A stretch of 64,000 bases of DNA from an uncultured Oscillospiraceae bacterium (GCA_944387035.1 CALXDJ010000008.1:25659-89658); one strand, 5' to 3'. Positions 43,970-52,873 are shown, counted from the first letter of the stretch. The notes: generated from the sequence alone by a model not told the origin. Program-made: numbers and translations.

Positions 43970-44848
43970 TCACAGTCCTCCCGGCATCATTTTTTTGGCG
44001 AATACCTCGCAAAAGCTCTTCTCCGACAGGCGCACCAGCTTCATGGTGTACTTGCTGCGCCGGACCTGAATCTTGTCGTCGGCCTTCAGGGAAAAGGCCC
44101 GGCTCTCGTCCACGCACAGGTATACCGGCTTGCGGCCGTTACGCTCCAGCTCCACCGTCAGCACATGCTCCGGCGAGAGCACATAGGAGGAAAAGCGCAT
44201 GTTATGGGTGCAGATGGGACAGACCACCATGGTCTGGGCCACCGGCTCCACCACCGGTCCTCCGGCGGAGAGTGAGTAGGCCGTGGACCCGGTGGGCGTG
44301 GCCACGATGACGCCGTCACCGGCGATGTCGGCCAGGTGCCGCCCATCCGAGGAAATCTTCAAGTGAATCACATGGGAGATGGGACCCTCCCGAATCACCG
44401 CATCGTTGAGGCCCAAGTTGGTGTAAACCTGTTTTCCTTCACGGAAAACCGCCACATCCAGCATCATGCGCTGCTCGGTGGTGAAGTTCCAGTCCTTCAG
44501 GCGGCGCAGGGTTTCCAGCTCGCTGGTTTCCAGCTCGGCAATGAAGCCCAGACCGCCCATGTTGATGCCCAGCACCGGAATCTTGTGGAGGGCTGCCAGC
44601 TTGGCCAGATGCAGGATCGTGCCGTCGCCTCCGAAGGTAATGAGCAAATCCGCACCCCGCAGCTCCTGGGTCAGGGGGCGGACGTCGCAGTCGGCAAAGG
44701 CACCCGCCTTCTGGTCCTTAAAGGGGGAACAGACCACAGTATAGAATCCGCTCTCCCGCAGGATTTTCTCCGCTGCTTTGGTGGCCAGCATCCCCTGGTC
44801 CCGGTTGGGGTTGGGACAGAGGATGATCTTTTTCTTGTTGTCCTTCAC
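43970..44848 (-). CDS. nadK: NAD kinase
   Basis: Makes NADP from NAD. 292 aa, GTG start at 44848 overlapping the tlyA stop (GTGA). The kinase signature TFGGDGTILHLAK, the NMGGLGFIAE segment, DGVIVATPTGSTAYSLSAGGP and GPISHVIHL are all present. It is 2 bp from argR. NADPH supply links it only loosely to neighbouring isoprenoid genes. Confidence 0.96.
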   Translation of the reverse strand: MKDNKKKIILCPNPNRDQGMLATKAAEKILRESGFYTVVCSPFKDQKAGAFADCDVRPLTQELRGADLLITFGGDGTILHLAKLAALHKIPVLGINMGGLGFIAELETSELETLRRLKDWNFTTEQRMMLDVAVFREGKQVYTNLGLNDAVIREGPISHVIHLKISSDGRHLADIAGDGVIVATPTGSTAYSLSAGGPVVEPVAQTMVVCPICTHNMRFSSYVLSPEHVLTVELERNGRKPVYLCVDESRAFSLKADDKIQVRRSKYTMKLVRLSEKSFCEVFAKKMMPGGL

Positions 44849-45669
44849 GGTGTCTCTCCCTCCTGTCCCTCTTTGAGCGTCTGGTGGGACTGCTCGACCA
44901 GAGCCTTGAGATCCAGCTCCGGCATCTGCCCCTCACCCTTGACCAGGTACCCCAGATACTCGATATTTCCCTCGGGCCCGCGAATGGGAGAGAACGTCAG
45001 ACCAAGGACTGTAAAGTTTGATTCCTTTGCATGCTCCAGGAAGTGTTCCAGCACCTCCAGATGGACGGCGGGGTCCCGGACCACGCCTTTTTTGCCCACC
45101 TTTTCCTTCCCGGCCTCAAACTGGGGCTTGACCAGGCAGGCCACATGGCCGCCGTCCTTCAGCACGCCCCACACCGCCGGAAGAATCAGCTTCAGGGAGA
45201 TGAAGCTCACGTCAATGGAGGCGAAATCCAGCTCCTGCGGGATCTGCTCGTGGCTGAGATACCGGGCGTTGGTCCGCTCCAGGCACACCACCCGCTCGTC
45301 GCTGCGCAGCTTCCAGGCCAGCTGGCCGTAGCCCACGTCCACGGCATAGACCTTGGCGGCGCCGTTTTGGAGCATACAGTCCGTAAAGCCGCCGGTGGAG
45401 GCGCCGATATCGGCACACACCGCTCCATCCAGATGGATGGGGAACGTGGCCATGGCCTTTTCCAGCTTCAGACCTCCCCGGCTGACGTAGCGCAGGGCAT
45501 TGCCCCGGACTTCAATCTCCGCATCGTTGGCCACCGCGGTGCCGGGCTTGTCCACCCGCTGTCCGCCCACGAACACCAGTCCGCTCATGATGGTGGCCTG
45601 GGCCTTCTGCCGGCTCTCCTGGAGCCCCCGCTCCACCAGCAGCACGTCCAGCCGTGTTTTATTGCTCAT
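44845..45669 (-). CDS. tlyA: TlyA family rRNA 2'-O-methyltransferase
   Basis: 274 aa. An N-terminal S4 RNA-binding domain (TRLDVLLVERGLQESRQKAQ) is joined to an FtsJ-type methyltransferase domain with SAM loop ADIGASTGGFTDCML, FASIDVSFISL and LVKPQFEAGKEKVGKKG. Known members methylate ribosomal RNA; the haemolysin label is historical. It overlaps dxs by 11 bp and nadK by 4 bp. Confidence 0.94.
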   Translation of the reverse strand: MSNKTRLDVLLVERGLQESRQKAQATIMSGLVFVGGQRVDKPGTAVANDAEIEVRGNALRYVSRGGLKLEKAMATFPIHLDGAVCADIGASTGGFTDCMLQNGAAKVYAVDVGYGQLAWKLRSDERVVCLERTNARYLSHEQIPQELDFASIDVSFISLKLILPAVWGVLKDGGHVACLVKPQFEAGKEKVGKKGVVRDPAVHLEVLEHFLEHAKESNFTVLGLTFSPIRGPEGNIEYLGYLVKGEGQMPELDLKALVEQSHQTLKEGQEGETP

Positions 45670-47515
45670 GTGCCATCGCCTCCTCTACCGCCGCGGCCAC
45701 ACCGGCACCGTCGAGCCCAAACCGCTCTTCCAGCTGTGCCACTGTGCCCTCCGGCGTATATGTCTTGCCCAGATTTTTCAAAATCAGATGGTCCGGTACC
45801 AAACCTGCCTCCATGAGAATGGCCGCCAGACGCTGTCCCACACAGCCGGCCCCGAAGGAGTCCTCCAGTACCAACAGCCGCTTGACGTGGCCAATGGCCG
45901 CCGCCTCTTCCGGTCCCAGGGGCGAAACACGGTTGAGCTTCACCACACCGGCATGAATCCCCTTCTGCTCCAGCAGCTCCGCCGCCTCCAGCAGGTGGTT
46001 GATGAGAATGCCGTAGGAAAGGAGCGTCACATCCTCGCCCTGCCGCAGCCATGCCACGGTCTCACCGGCGGTATCGTCCCGGAAATTGCCCTCCCCGCCC
46101 CGGGGATAGCGCAGCGCCACAGGACCTTCGATTTCAAAGAGCGCCTGACGCAGCATGTGCCGCAGCTCCGCAAAGTTGGACGGACACAGCACCGTAAAGC
46201 CCGGAATCTGTGAGAGGAACAGCACATCGAAGCAGCCGTGGTGAGTCTCACCGTCGGCACCCACCAGACCGGCCCGGTCCACCCCCAGCACCACATGGAG
46301 GTGCTCCAGGGAAACGTCGTGAATCAGCTGGTCATAGCCTCTTTGCAAAAAGGTGGAGTACACCGCGAACACCGGGATCATCCCCTGGGCGGCCAGTCCC
46401 GCGGCCATGGACACCCCGTGTCCCTCGGCGATGGCCACATCGAAAAACCGCTCAGGATGTGCCTTGGCAAAGGGCGTCAGCCCCGTGCCGCCGGCCATGG
46501 CGGCGGTAATGGCGCACACCCGGCTGTCCTCAGAGGCGCAGTCCGTCAACGTCTTGCCGAACACGGAGGAAAACGTCTCCTTCCCTCCGCCCCGAACCAG
46601 TCCGGTCTCGGGATCAAAGGGCCCGATGCCGTGGAACTTGTCGGGATTCTGCTCGGCGAAGGGATATCCCTTGCCCTTGACGGTATTGACATGGACCAGC
46701 ACGGGGCTCCCCAGCTCCCGGGCCCACTCCAGCACGTCGCACAGCCGGGGCAGATCATGGCCGTCAATGGGCCCCAGATAGGTAAAGCCCATATCCTCAA
46801 ACAGGGTGCTGCCGGGCCAGAGGGCCTTTTTCAAGGACGATTTGAGCTTATGATTGAACCGGTAGATCCGGTTTTCCATGGGGCGCTTGCCGAACAGGCC
46901 CCGGTACCACTTCTTGAAGTGATAGTAGGCCGGCTTGGACCGCAGACGGCTCAGATGGGACGGCATGGCCCCCACGTTGGGGCTGATGGACATGCCGTTG
47001 TCGTTGAGAATCACGATCAGCGGCTCCCCGGACGCCCCGGCGTTGTTGAGGCCCTCGTAGGCAAGGCCGCCGGTGAGGGCACCGTCTCCGATCAGGGCCA
47101 GCACGCTGTACGGCTCCTGCCGCAGCGTCCGGGCCCGGGCCATGCCCAGCGCCACGGAGACAGAATTGGAGGCGTGTCCGGCGATAAACGCGTCATGGAC
47201 GCTCTCGTAAGGCTTGGGGAAACCGGACAGCCCGTCCAGCTGGCGCAGGGTGGAAAACAGCTCCCGCCGGCCGGTCAGAGCCTTGTGAACATAGCACTGG
47301 TGGCCCACGTCAAAGACCAGCCGGTCTTTTGTTGTGTCGAACACCCGGTGGATGGCCACCGTCAGCTCCACCGCCCCCAAATTGGAGGCCAGGTGTCCGC
47401 CGGTCTGCGAGACGCTTTGGACCAAAAACGCCCGCAGCTCTTTACACAGCTGCGGCAGCTCGCTGCGGCTGAGTTTCTTGAGATCCTCCGGAGAGTTTAC
47501 CTTCTCCAGTATCAT
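45659..47515 (-). CDS. dxs: 1-deoxy-D-xylulose-5-phosphate synthase
   Basis: Thiamine-diphosphate enzyme for the first step of the MEP isoprenoid pathway. 618 aa from ATG at 47515 behind AGGAGGAAGAGG. TPP motif GDGALTGGLAYEGLNNAG, catalytic-region QTGGHLASNLG, and the C-terminal transketolase domain with DRAGLVGADGETHHG. It feeds ispA at 50.5 kb. It comes 14 bp after oapA, so OLE-oapA transcription should run into dxs. Confidence 0.97.
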   Translation of the reverse strand: MILEKVNSPEDLKKLSRSELPQLCKELRAFLVQSVSQTGGHLASNLGAVELTVAIHRVFDTTKDRLVFDVGHQCYVHKALTGRRELFSTLRQLDGLSGFPKPYESVHDAFIAGHASNSVSVALGMARARTLRQEPYSVLALIGDGALTGGLAYEGLNNAGASGEPLIVILNDNGMSISPNVGAMPSHLSRLRSKPAYYHFKKWYRGLFGKRPMENRIYRFNHKLKSSLKKALWPGSTLFEDMGFTYLGPIDGHDLPRLCDVLEWARELGSPVLVHVNTVKGKGYPFAEQNPDKFHGIGPFDPETGLVRGGGKETFSSVFGKTLTDCASEDSRVCAITAAMAGGTGLTPFAKAHPERFFDVAIAEGHGVSMAAGLAAQGMIPVFAVYSTFLQRGYDQLIHDVSLEHLHVVLGVDRAGLVGADGETHHGCFDVLFLSQIPGFTVLCPSNFAELRHMLRQALFEIEGPVALRYPRGGEGNFRDDTAGETVAWLRQGEDVTLLSYGILINHLLEAAELLEQKGIHAGVVKLNRVSPLGPEEAAAIGHVKRLLVLEDSFGAGCVGQRLAAILMEAGLVPDHLILKNLGKTYTPEGTVAQLEERFGLDGAGVAAAVEEAMAHEQ

Positions 47516-47529
47516 GCCTCTTCCTCCTC

Positions 47530-48087
47530 TCAGCGGTGGAACACATGCAAAAACCGGCCGGCCCAATAGACCACCCGGGTACTCTGCTTCATGGCAAAGG
47601 TCTTGGACAGGGCCTTGCCGCCGATGGTCAGGCCGGAGATCAGCGCCGTGACGCCCACGGAGATCAGCACCGTCCGGGTATTGAAGGCCTGCTGCAGCTG
47701 GCTGACGATTACCGCGCCGGTGGCACCGCTGACGATGCCGCAGATATCGCCCACCACGTCGTTGCACACGCTGGAAACCCGGCTGGCATTGCGCAGCAGG
47801 CTCAACGCCTCCCGGGCGCCCTTTTCCTTATGCGCGGCCATGGAGTGAAACGGCTTGGGATCCGCCGCCGTCACCGCCACGCCGATGACATCAAATACAA
47901 TGCCCAGTCCAATGAACAGGGCCAAAATCAAAACAGCGACCGCCACACCCGCGCCGTCGAGCATCGACTCCGACGCAAGACTCAACGCCGCGGACAGGGC
48001 GACCGCCATGCAAAACACCGTCAGGGCCCATCGGTATTGGGCGGATGTACCGCTCTTTTTGTCCCTGGTGACTTTTGTTTTTTTCAA
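47530..48087 (-). CDS. oapA: OLE-associated membrane protein OapA
   Basis: 185 aa, TTG start at 48087 with GGAGG 7 nt upstream. Basic start (KKTKVTRDKKSG), then four hydrophobic helices at about 19-40, 46-72, 108-129 and 138-157, with the conserved connecting segment TAADPKPFHSMAAHKEKGAR and NASRVSSVCNDVVGDICGIVSG (in part). In Bacillus halodurans OapA lies directly downstream of the OLE RNA, binds it and anchors it to the membrane; its fold has been compared to the CNNM/CorB magnesium-transporter family. Here it lies directly after the predicted OLE RNA and before dxs, the same order. Confidence 0.8.
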   Translation of the reverse strand: MKKTKVTRDKKSGTSAQYRWALTVFCMAVALSAALSLASESMLDGAGVAVAVLILALFIGLGIVFDVIGVAVTAADPKPFHSMAAHKEKGAREALSLLRNASRVSSVCNDVVGDICGIVSGATGAVIVSQLQQAFNTRTVLISVGVTALISGLTIGGKALSKTFAMKQSTRVVYWAGRFLHVFHR

Positions 48088-48125
48088 AATGGAACCTCCG
48101 AACAAATTGTTCGTTTTTGGATTCT

Positions 48126-48783
48126 GCTAAGCCGGCGGCGGCAAAAAAGGTTAATCTTACGGCTTAGGTACGGGTTGGTTTTCCCCGTGGAACACCTCTC
48201 GTTGCCGATGGAGGCGGTTCCCCTTTCAATCCCACGGCGCGGTGTCGCCCATCCGCGCTACCCGATTGCCACTTAGTCCGCACTGCAATCCCTTTTCTGC
48301 CTCGCTGTGAACAGCCTAGGTGATTTCCACCACAGTCTATCCGCTTCTTTAGCCTCTTTTGCAGACAGGGTTTCAAAGAGCAAGGGGCCGTCCGATACTC
48401 CGGCCGGAGTGAAAACGGCCTGACCTCTCATCCACCCTGCCCACGCAAGGCAGGCTACGTCTGCACACAGCGTTACGGCCCCGACGGGACCGATGCACCG
48501 CATTGCAGGTTCACAATCTGTTTCGTACACAGGCCGGAAATACCGCTATGGGAGTACGTCTGTGCACAAGAACAGGTCTCCACGGAAACAGGGTCGGGTT
48601 GACCATGCCATTGGAAATCGCCCTGAGTCCGCAAGCACGCATGGCGCGCTTCCCCCCAGCACCCACCCAAAACTGGGCGTATCAAGCAGGCACCAGAGGT
48701 TTCATCGATGTGCCCTTCAGAGGATTTTTAGGCCCTCCCTAGGAAACGGCAGATCTGACTAGAATACTGCGCCGCCGCTTAGC
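48126..48783 (-). ncRNA. ole: OLE (ornate, large, extremophilic) RNA
   Basis: A 658-nt stretch without a credible gene, between a promoter and oapA. Support: the length fits the roughly 600-nt OLE class, it sits immediately upstream of oapA, and the cluster (nusB, xseA, xseB, ispA, OLE, oapA, dxs, tlyA, argR, recN) is the known OLE neighbourhood. The 5' end GCTAAGCGGCGGC (48783-48771) pairs with GCCGCCGCCGGCTTAGC at the 3' end (48142-48126), closing the RNA. I cannot recall the full Rfam consensus, so identification is by context and structure, not by alignment. Small ORFs in it lack sites or known families. Confidence 0.78.
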
Positions 48784-48790
48784 TTGTTTT

Positions 48791-48819
48791 AGTATAACAC
48801 GCCCTATATAAATATACAA
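48791..48819 (-). promoter_or_regulatory. Promoter of OLE RNA-oapA-dxs
   Basis: Minus strand TTGTAT (48819-48814), 17 bp, TATACT (48796-48791). The start point should be near 48784, one base from the predicted OLE 5' helix. In the usual operon OLE is read from ispA; here a plus-strand gene intervenes, so this promoter is needed. Confidence 0.75.
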
Positions 48820-48837
48820 TATTCATTGTATATACAA
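48813..48837. repeat. Overlapping palindromes at the OLE promoter
   Basis: TATACAAT-ATTC-ATTGTATA (48813-48832), perfect 8-bp arms, overlapped by TTGTATATACAA (48826-48837). The half-site TACAA thus occurs three times in alternating orientation, covering the -35 box of the OLE promoter. Operator-like. The rest of 48838-49092 holds only a TATAAT box (48915-48920) likely used for the CNNM gene. Confidence 0.65.
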
Positions 48838-49092
48838 AGTGTGAATTTTTCACTTCCGGCTCCGTTGCTTTTGCCGTCTTGCAATTCTTAACAGCACCTT
48901 TACGGCTTTTCCGCTATAATGAACCTAACCCATACCGGCCATTTGCTGCCGGTAATCTGATGGAAGGAGCTGATCGTCCGTATGGACGGACCGCGACGAT
49001 GCCCCCGGCACGTACATCCCTGTCCTTTCCGGCCGCTGCGCTGTTGAGCTGTTCCCGCGCAAGCACATGTTATCATCGGAAAGGAAGAACAT

Positions 49093-50355
49093 ATGATGTC
49101 CAGTGATATAGCAGGCAAACTTCTGCTGATTGTCTTTTTTCTGCTCTGTTCGGCGTATTTTTCCGCCACGGAAACCGCTTTCTCCTCCCTGAGCAAGACC
49201 CGGGTCCGGGCCATGGCCGAGCGGGGCAACCGCCGGGCGGAGCTGGTGCTCTCCCTGGCGGAGCGGTATGACGACCTGCTCTCCACCATTCTGGTGGGCA
49301 ACAACATTGTCAATATTGCCATTGCCTCCGTGGGTACCATTCTGTTTGTGCGCCGCTTCGGTGAGGACCTGGGGTCTTCCCTGTCCACCGTGGTGGTGAC
49401 CGTGGTGGTGCTGTTTTTCGGCGAAGTGACCCCCAAGAGCCTGTCCAAAGAGAGCCCGGAGAAGATGGCTATGCGCTCGGCCCCCCTGCTGCGGGTCCTG
49501 CTGATCATTCTCACCCCGGTCAACCGGATCTTCAGCGCCTGGAAGGCGCTGCTCTCCCGCGTCTTCCAGGTGGGCGAGGACCGCAAGCTCACCCAGGAGG
49601 AACTGCTGCTTCTGGTGGACGAAGTGGAGCGGGACGGCGGAATCGACAGCCAGGAACGGGAGCTGGTACGCAACGCCATCGAATTCAACGACCTGACGGC
49701 GGAGGATATTCTCACTCCGCGGGTGTCCATTGTGGGCGTGGAGGCCGCGTCCGACCGCACCACTGCCGCGGAGCTCTTTGACACCAGCGGATACTCCCGC
49801 CTGCCGGTGTATGAGGGCACCATTGACCACATTGTAGGCGTCCTGCACCTCAAAGACCTGTATGCTCCGGAAAACCGCGATGCCGCTGTACGAGAGCTGA
49901 TGAAGCCCGTGCTGAATGCGGCGCCCGCCACTCCCATCGGCGCGCTGCTGCGCCGCCTCCAAAGAGCGAAAATGCACATTGCGGTAGTGGCCGACGAACA
50001 CGGCGGTACCCTCGGCATCGTGACCATGGAGGATATTCTGGAAGAGCTGGTGGGTGAAATCTGGGATGAGCACGATGAAATCGAAGAGTCCATCTGCCGT
50101 CTGGATGACAGACGCTACCGGCTCTCCGGCGATCTGTCCCCCCAGAAAGCCTTTGCCCTGTTTCACCTGCGGGAGGAGACCGATTCCAGCACCGTCAGCG
50201 GCTGGCTGATGGAGATGCTGGGCCGGGTCCCCGCTGCTGCAGATCAGGTCACGGTACAGGATGTGACCTTCACCGTGGAGGGAACGGAACTCAACCGGGT
50301 GACCTCCGTTCTGGCCGAGCGCTGCTGTGCCGATGCGGCCCAGCCCGGAGCCTGA
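49093..50355 (+). CDS. CNNM/CorC (HlyC) family transport protein
   Basis: 420 aa, ATG at 49093 with GGAAGAA upstream. DUF21 membrane domain (about 1-170, four hydrophobic segments, with SAYFSATETAFSSLS and ILVGNNIVNIAIAS), a pair of CBS domains (about 200-320, ending TLGIVTMEDILEELVGE) and a C-terminal CorC_HlyC domain. CBS-CNNM proteins export or sense magnesium. The gene is divergent from OLE RNA-oapA and splits the usual ispA-OLE order. OLE/OapA has been tied to magnesium homeostasis, so the pairing may be functional. Confidence 0.93.
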   Translation: MMSSDIAGKLLLIVFFLLCSAYFSATETAFSSLSKTRVRAMAERGNRRAELVLSLAERYDDLLSTILVGNNIVNIAIASVGTILFVRRFGEDLGSSLSTVVVTVVVLFFGEVTPKSLSKESPEKMAMRSAPLLRVLLIILTPVNRIFSAWKALLSRVFQVGEDRKLTQEELLLLVDEVERDGGIDSQERELVRNAIEFNDLTAEDILTPRVSIVGVEAASDRTTAAELFDTSGYSRLPVYEGTIDHIVGVLHLKDLYAPENRDAAVRELMKPVLNAAPATPIGALLRRLQRAKMHIAVVADEHGGTLGIVTMEDILEELVGEIWDEHDEIEESICRLDDRRYRLSGDLSPQKAFALFHLREETDSSTVSGWLMEMLGRVPAAADQVTVQDVTFTVEGTELNRVTSVLAERCCADAAQPGA

Positions 50356-50363
50356 CAACTGCA

Positions 50364-50403
50364 TAAAAGGCGCATGACCAACACGGTCATGCGCCTTTTC
50401 TTT
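50364..50403 (+). terminator. Terminator of the CNNM gene
   Basis: Stem AAAGGCGCATGACC / GGTCATGCGCCTTT with loop AACAC and following T-rich run. The flanking A-run means it could also serve leftward transcription from ispA. Confidence 0.85.
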
Positions 50404-50477
50404 CTGGTTTTCATCACCCGCGCCGGGAACGTGTCCTTCCCGTTTCCAGGCTGTCTTTGCGCTGCCTTGCAGCCGCG

Positions 50478-51353
50478 TCACCGGTCCCGTCCGGCCAGGG
50501 TGTCTGCCAGGGCCTGCAAAAAGCTGTCGGCGTCATAGGGGGCCACGGCGGCCTTGGCCTGGTCCGTGCATTTCCGCACGGCTTTGTCGCAGCCCTCCAG
50601 GCCCAGAAGATCCACGAAGGTCACCTTGCCCTCCTGGGCGTCGGAGCCGATGGGCTTGCCGAAGGCGGCCTCATCCCCGCACACATCCAGCATATCGTCC
50701 CGGATCTGGAACGCCAGGCCCAGATTCTCCGCATACACCGCGGCAGCCTCCCGCAGCGGCGCAGCAGCACCGCCGGCGGCGCAGCCCATGGTGCAGGCGG
50801 CCCGGATCATGCAGCCGGTCTTCAGACGGTGGACTTCCGTGAGCTCCTCCTCCGTTTTGGGCGCGTGGAGGGTGTCCAGCACCTGTCCGGCCACCATGCC
50901 CCGGGGACCGGAGGCCTCTGCCAGAATCCGCGCGCACTCCAGCCGTGCTTCAGAAGGAAGCGCACTGTCCAGAATCAGCGTATAAGCAGCCGGCTGCAGA
51001 GCGTCCCCTGCCAAAACCGCCATGGTTTCGCCGTAGACCTTGTGATTGGTGGGCTTGCCGCGGCGCAGATCGTCGTCGTCCATGCAGGGCAGGTCATCGT
51101 GAATCAGGGAGTAGGTGTGCACCATCTCCACGGCGCAGGCGGCAGGCAGAGCCTCCTGCCACTTGCCCCCGGCCAGCCGGGCAAACTCCAGTGCCAGCAC
51201 CGGACGGATCCGCTTGCCCCCGGCCAGAAGGCTGTACCGCATGGACGCGTACAGGTCCTCCCAGTGGGGCTTGTCCGAAAACTGGCCCTGCAGAAATTCC
51301 TCCACGGCAGTCTGGTACTCCCGATACCGCAGATCAAAGGCTGTCTTGTCCAT
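50478..51353 (-). CDS. ispA: Polyprenyl (farnesyl) diphosphate synthase
   Basis: Chain-elongating prenyltransferase. 291 aa. First aspartate-rich motif HDDLPCMDDDDLRRG, second motif QIRDDMLDVCGDE, with GGKRIRPVLALE near the N-terminus and the KVTFVDLLG segment. It receives IPP/DMAPP from the dxs pathway. Its Shine-Dalgarno is the GAGGAGGAG that encodes the last Glu residues of XseB, giving translational coupling. Confidence 0.95.
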   Translation of the reverse strand: MDKTAFDLRYREYQTAVEEFLQGQFSDKPHWEDLYASMRYSLLAGGKRIRPVLALEFARLAGGKWQEALPAACAVEMVHTYSLIHDDLPCMDDDDLRRGKPTNHKVYGETMAVLAGDALQPAAYTLILDSALPSEARLECARILAEASGPRGMVAGQVLDTLHAPKTEEELTEVHRLKTGCMIRAACTMGCAAGGAAAPLREAAAVYAENLGLAFQIRDDMLDVCGDEAAFGKPIGSDAQEGKVTFVDLLGLEGCDKAVRKCTDQAKAAVAPYDADSFLQALADTLAGRDR

Positions 51354-51355
51354 CC

Positions 51356-51589
51356 TTACTCCTCCTCCGTATCAAAGGGCAGCTCCACCGGCGCGCCGTC
51401 GGCCCCCTTCATCAGCTTGACCACCTGCTGCTCCGCCAGATCCAGCTCCCGGGAACAGGCGGCAATCCGCTTCGTTCCCTCTTCAAACAGAGCCAGCGAG
51501 TCTGCCAGGGGCGCGTCGCCCTTTTCCAGGGCCGCCACAATCTCCTCCAGCCGGGCCAGCTGCTGCTCAAATGTCATGTTCTCGTTCAT
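51356..51589 (-). CDS. xseB: Exodeoxyribonuclease VII small subunit
   Basis: 77 aa, partner of XseA. Standard pattern: TFEQQLARLEEIVAALEKGD, LADSLALFEEG, two helices that pack in coiled-coil fashion. It overlaps xseA by 4 bp (ATGA) and ends in an acidic run whose codons supply the ispA ribosome-binding site. Confidence 0.95.
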   Translation of the reverse strand: MNENMTFEQQLARLEEIVAALEKGDAPLADSLALFEEGTKRIAACSRELDLAEQQVVKLMKGADGAPVELPFDTEEE

Positions 51590-52800
51590 GCGTCAACCTC
51601 CTTGATGGGCTCCACCACTGTGGCGGCAAATCCGCCCTCTCCCAGAGTCACCTGCACGGCGTCTCCCGGGGTCACGTCCCTCCAGCTTTTTAAAATCGTT
51701 CCGTCGGCGCCGCGGGCCATAGCGTATCCCCGGCCCAGCACCTTGAGCGGACTCATGGCGTCCAGAGATGCCGCCAGCGCAGCAAACCGCTGGCGCTTGC
51801 GGGCCAGCAATGCCGACGCCAGGTCGCCCAGCCGCTTTTGCAGATGCACCAGCTCCATGCGCTGGTCCTGCACATAGGCCATCTGGTCCCGCATCACCCG
51901 CTTGCCGGCCAGTTCCGTCAGACGCTGGCGCAGAGTCTCCAGCCGGGCGGTCTCGCTGCCCTCCATCCGCGCCTGCCGGTCCCGCAGCAGACGCCGCAGC
52001 TCCACCTGATCCGGTACCGCGATCTCCGCGGCATTGGAGGGCGTGGACGCCCGCACGTCGGCCACAAAGTCGGAAATGGTCACATCCGGCTCATGGCCCA
52101 CGGCGGAAATCACCGGCGTCTGACACGCATAGATGGCCCGGGCCACCCGTTCTTCATTGAAAGCCCACAGATCTTCCATGGACCCGCCGCCCCGGCCGGT
52201 GATGATGACATCGCCGATGTGCCAGTGGTCCGCATACCGGATGGCCCCGGCAATCTCCGCCGCCGCGCCGGCGCCCTGCACCCGCACCGGCAGCACGATG
52301 ACCTTGGCCAGGGGGTACCGCCGCCGCAGAATCCGGATCATGTCCCGGACTGCCGCACCGGTTCCGGAGGTCACCAGGGCGATGCGCTGGGGATAGCGCG
52401 GCAGCGGCTTTTTGTGGGAGGGGTCAAAGAGGCCCTCGGCATGCAGCCGGGCCTTGAGCTGCTCGAAGGCCAGGGCCAGGTCTCCGGTTCCCTCCGGAAT
52501 CAGAGCGTCGCAGTAGAGCTGATAGACTCCATCCCGGGGAAAGGCGCCGATCCGGCCTGTGGCCACCACTTTCATGCCGTTTTCCGGCCGGAAGCGGATT
52601 TTTCCGGCAGCGCCCTTGAACATCACGCACTGCAGCGCGCCCCCGGCATCTTTGAGGGTAAAGAAATGATTTCCCGTTGAGTGAATTTTATAATTGGACA
52701 GCTCGCCCCGGACGCTGAGATTGCGCAGCAGGGGTTCGTTTTCCAACAAGAGCTTGACCACCTGATTGACTTCCGAGACGGTAATGATCCGCTGTTCCAT
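51586..52800 (-). CDS. xseA: Exodeoxyribonuclease VII large subunit
   Basis: Single-strand-specific exonuclease. 404 aa from ATG at 52800 behind AAGGAGGTATCC; the longer frame is discarded. N-terminal OB domain (VRGELSNYKIHSTGNHFFTL), central catalytic domain (IALVTSGTGAAVRDMIRIL, VITGRGGGSMEDLWAFNEE, PVISAVGHEPDVTISDFVAD) and a coiled-coil region, then a C-terminal domain with LGRGYAMA. Next to nusB as in most Firmicutes. Confidence 0.97.
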   Translation of the reverse strand: MEQRIITVSEVNQVVKLLLENEPLLRNLSVRGELSNYKIHSTGNHFFTLKDAGGALQCVMFKGAAGKIRFRPENGMKVVATGRIGAFPRDGVYQLYCDALIPEGTGDLALAFEQLKARLHAEGLFDPSHKKPLPRYPQRIALVTSGTGAAVRDMIRILRRRYPLAKVIVLPVRVQGAGAAAEIAGAIRYADHWHIGDVIITGRGGGSMEDLWAFNEERVARAIYACQTPVISAVGHEPDVTISDFVADVRASTPSNAAEIAVPDQVELRRLLRDRQARMEGSETARLETLRQRLTELAGKRVMRDQMAYVQDQRMELVHLQKRLGDLASALLARKRQRFAALAASLDAMSPLKVLGRGYAMARGADGTILKSWRDVTPGDAVQVTLGEGGFAATVVEPIKEVDA

Positions 52801-52827
52801 GGATACCTCCTTTGTGCAGGGGAACAG

Positions 52828-52873
52828 AAAAACGGAGCGGGACCACGGGGCTCTCCCGCTATGTCCCGCTCTG
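52828..52873 (-). terminator. Hairpin with T-run between nusB and xseA
   Basis: Minus strand AGAGCGGGAC / GTCCCGCTC with an inner hairpin, then CGTTTTT. It probably allows partial read-through, since no other promoter for xseA-xseB-ispA is apparent. Confidence 0.75.

Noticed and set aside
48099..48113. CGAACAAATTGTTCG palindrome near the oapA ribosome-binding site, considered as LexA box
   Set aside because: The half-sites are 5 bp apart instead of 4 and it lies inside a transcript, not at a promoter. It may still form a weak hairpin next to the ribosome-binding site.
48273..48762. Short ORFs of 70-90 codons within the OLE region on both strands
   Set aside because: None has a ribosome-binding site or a recognisable domain, and the region has RNA-gene features and neighbourhood.
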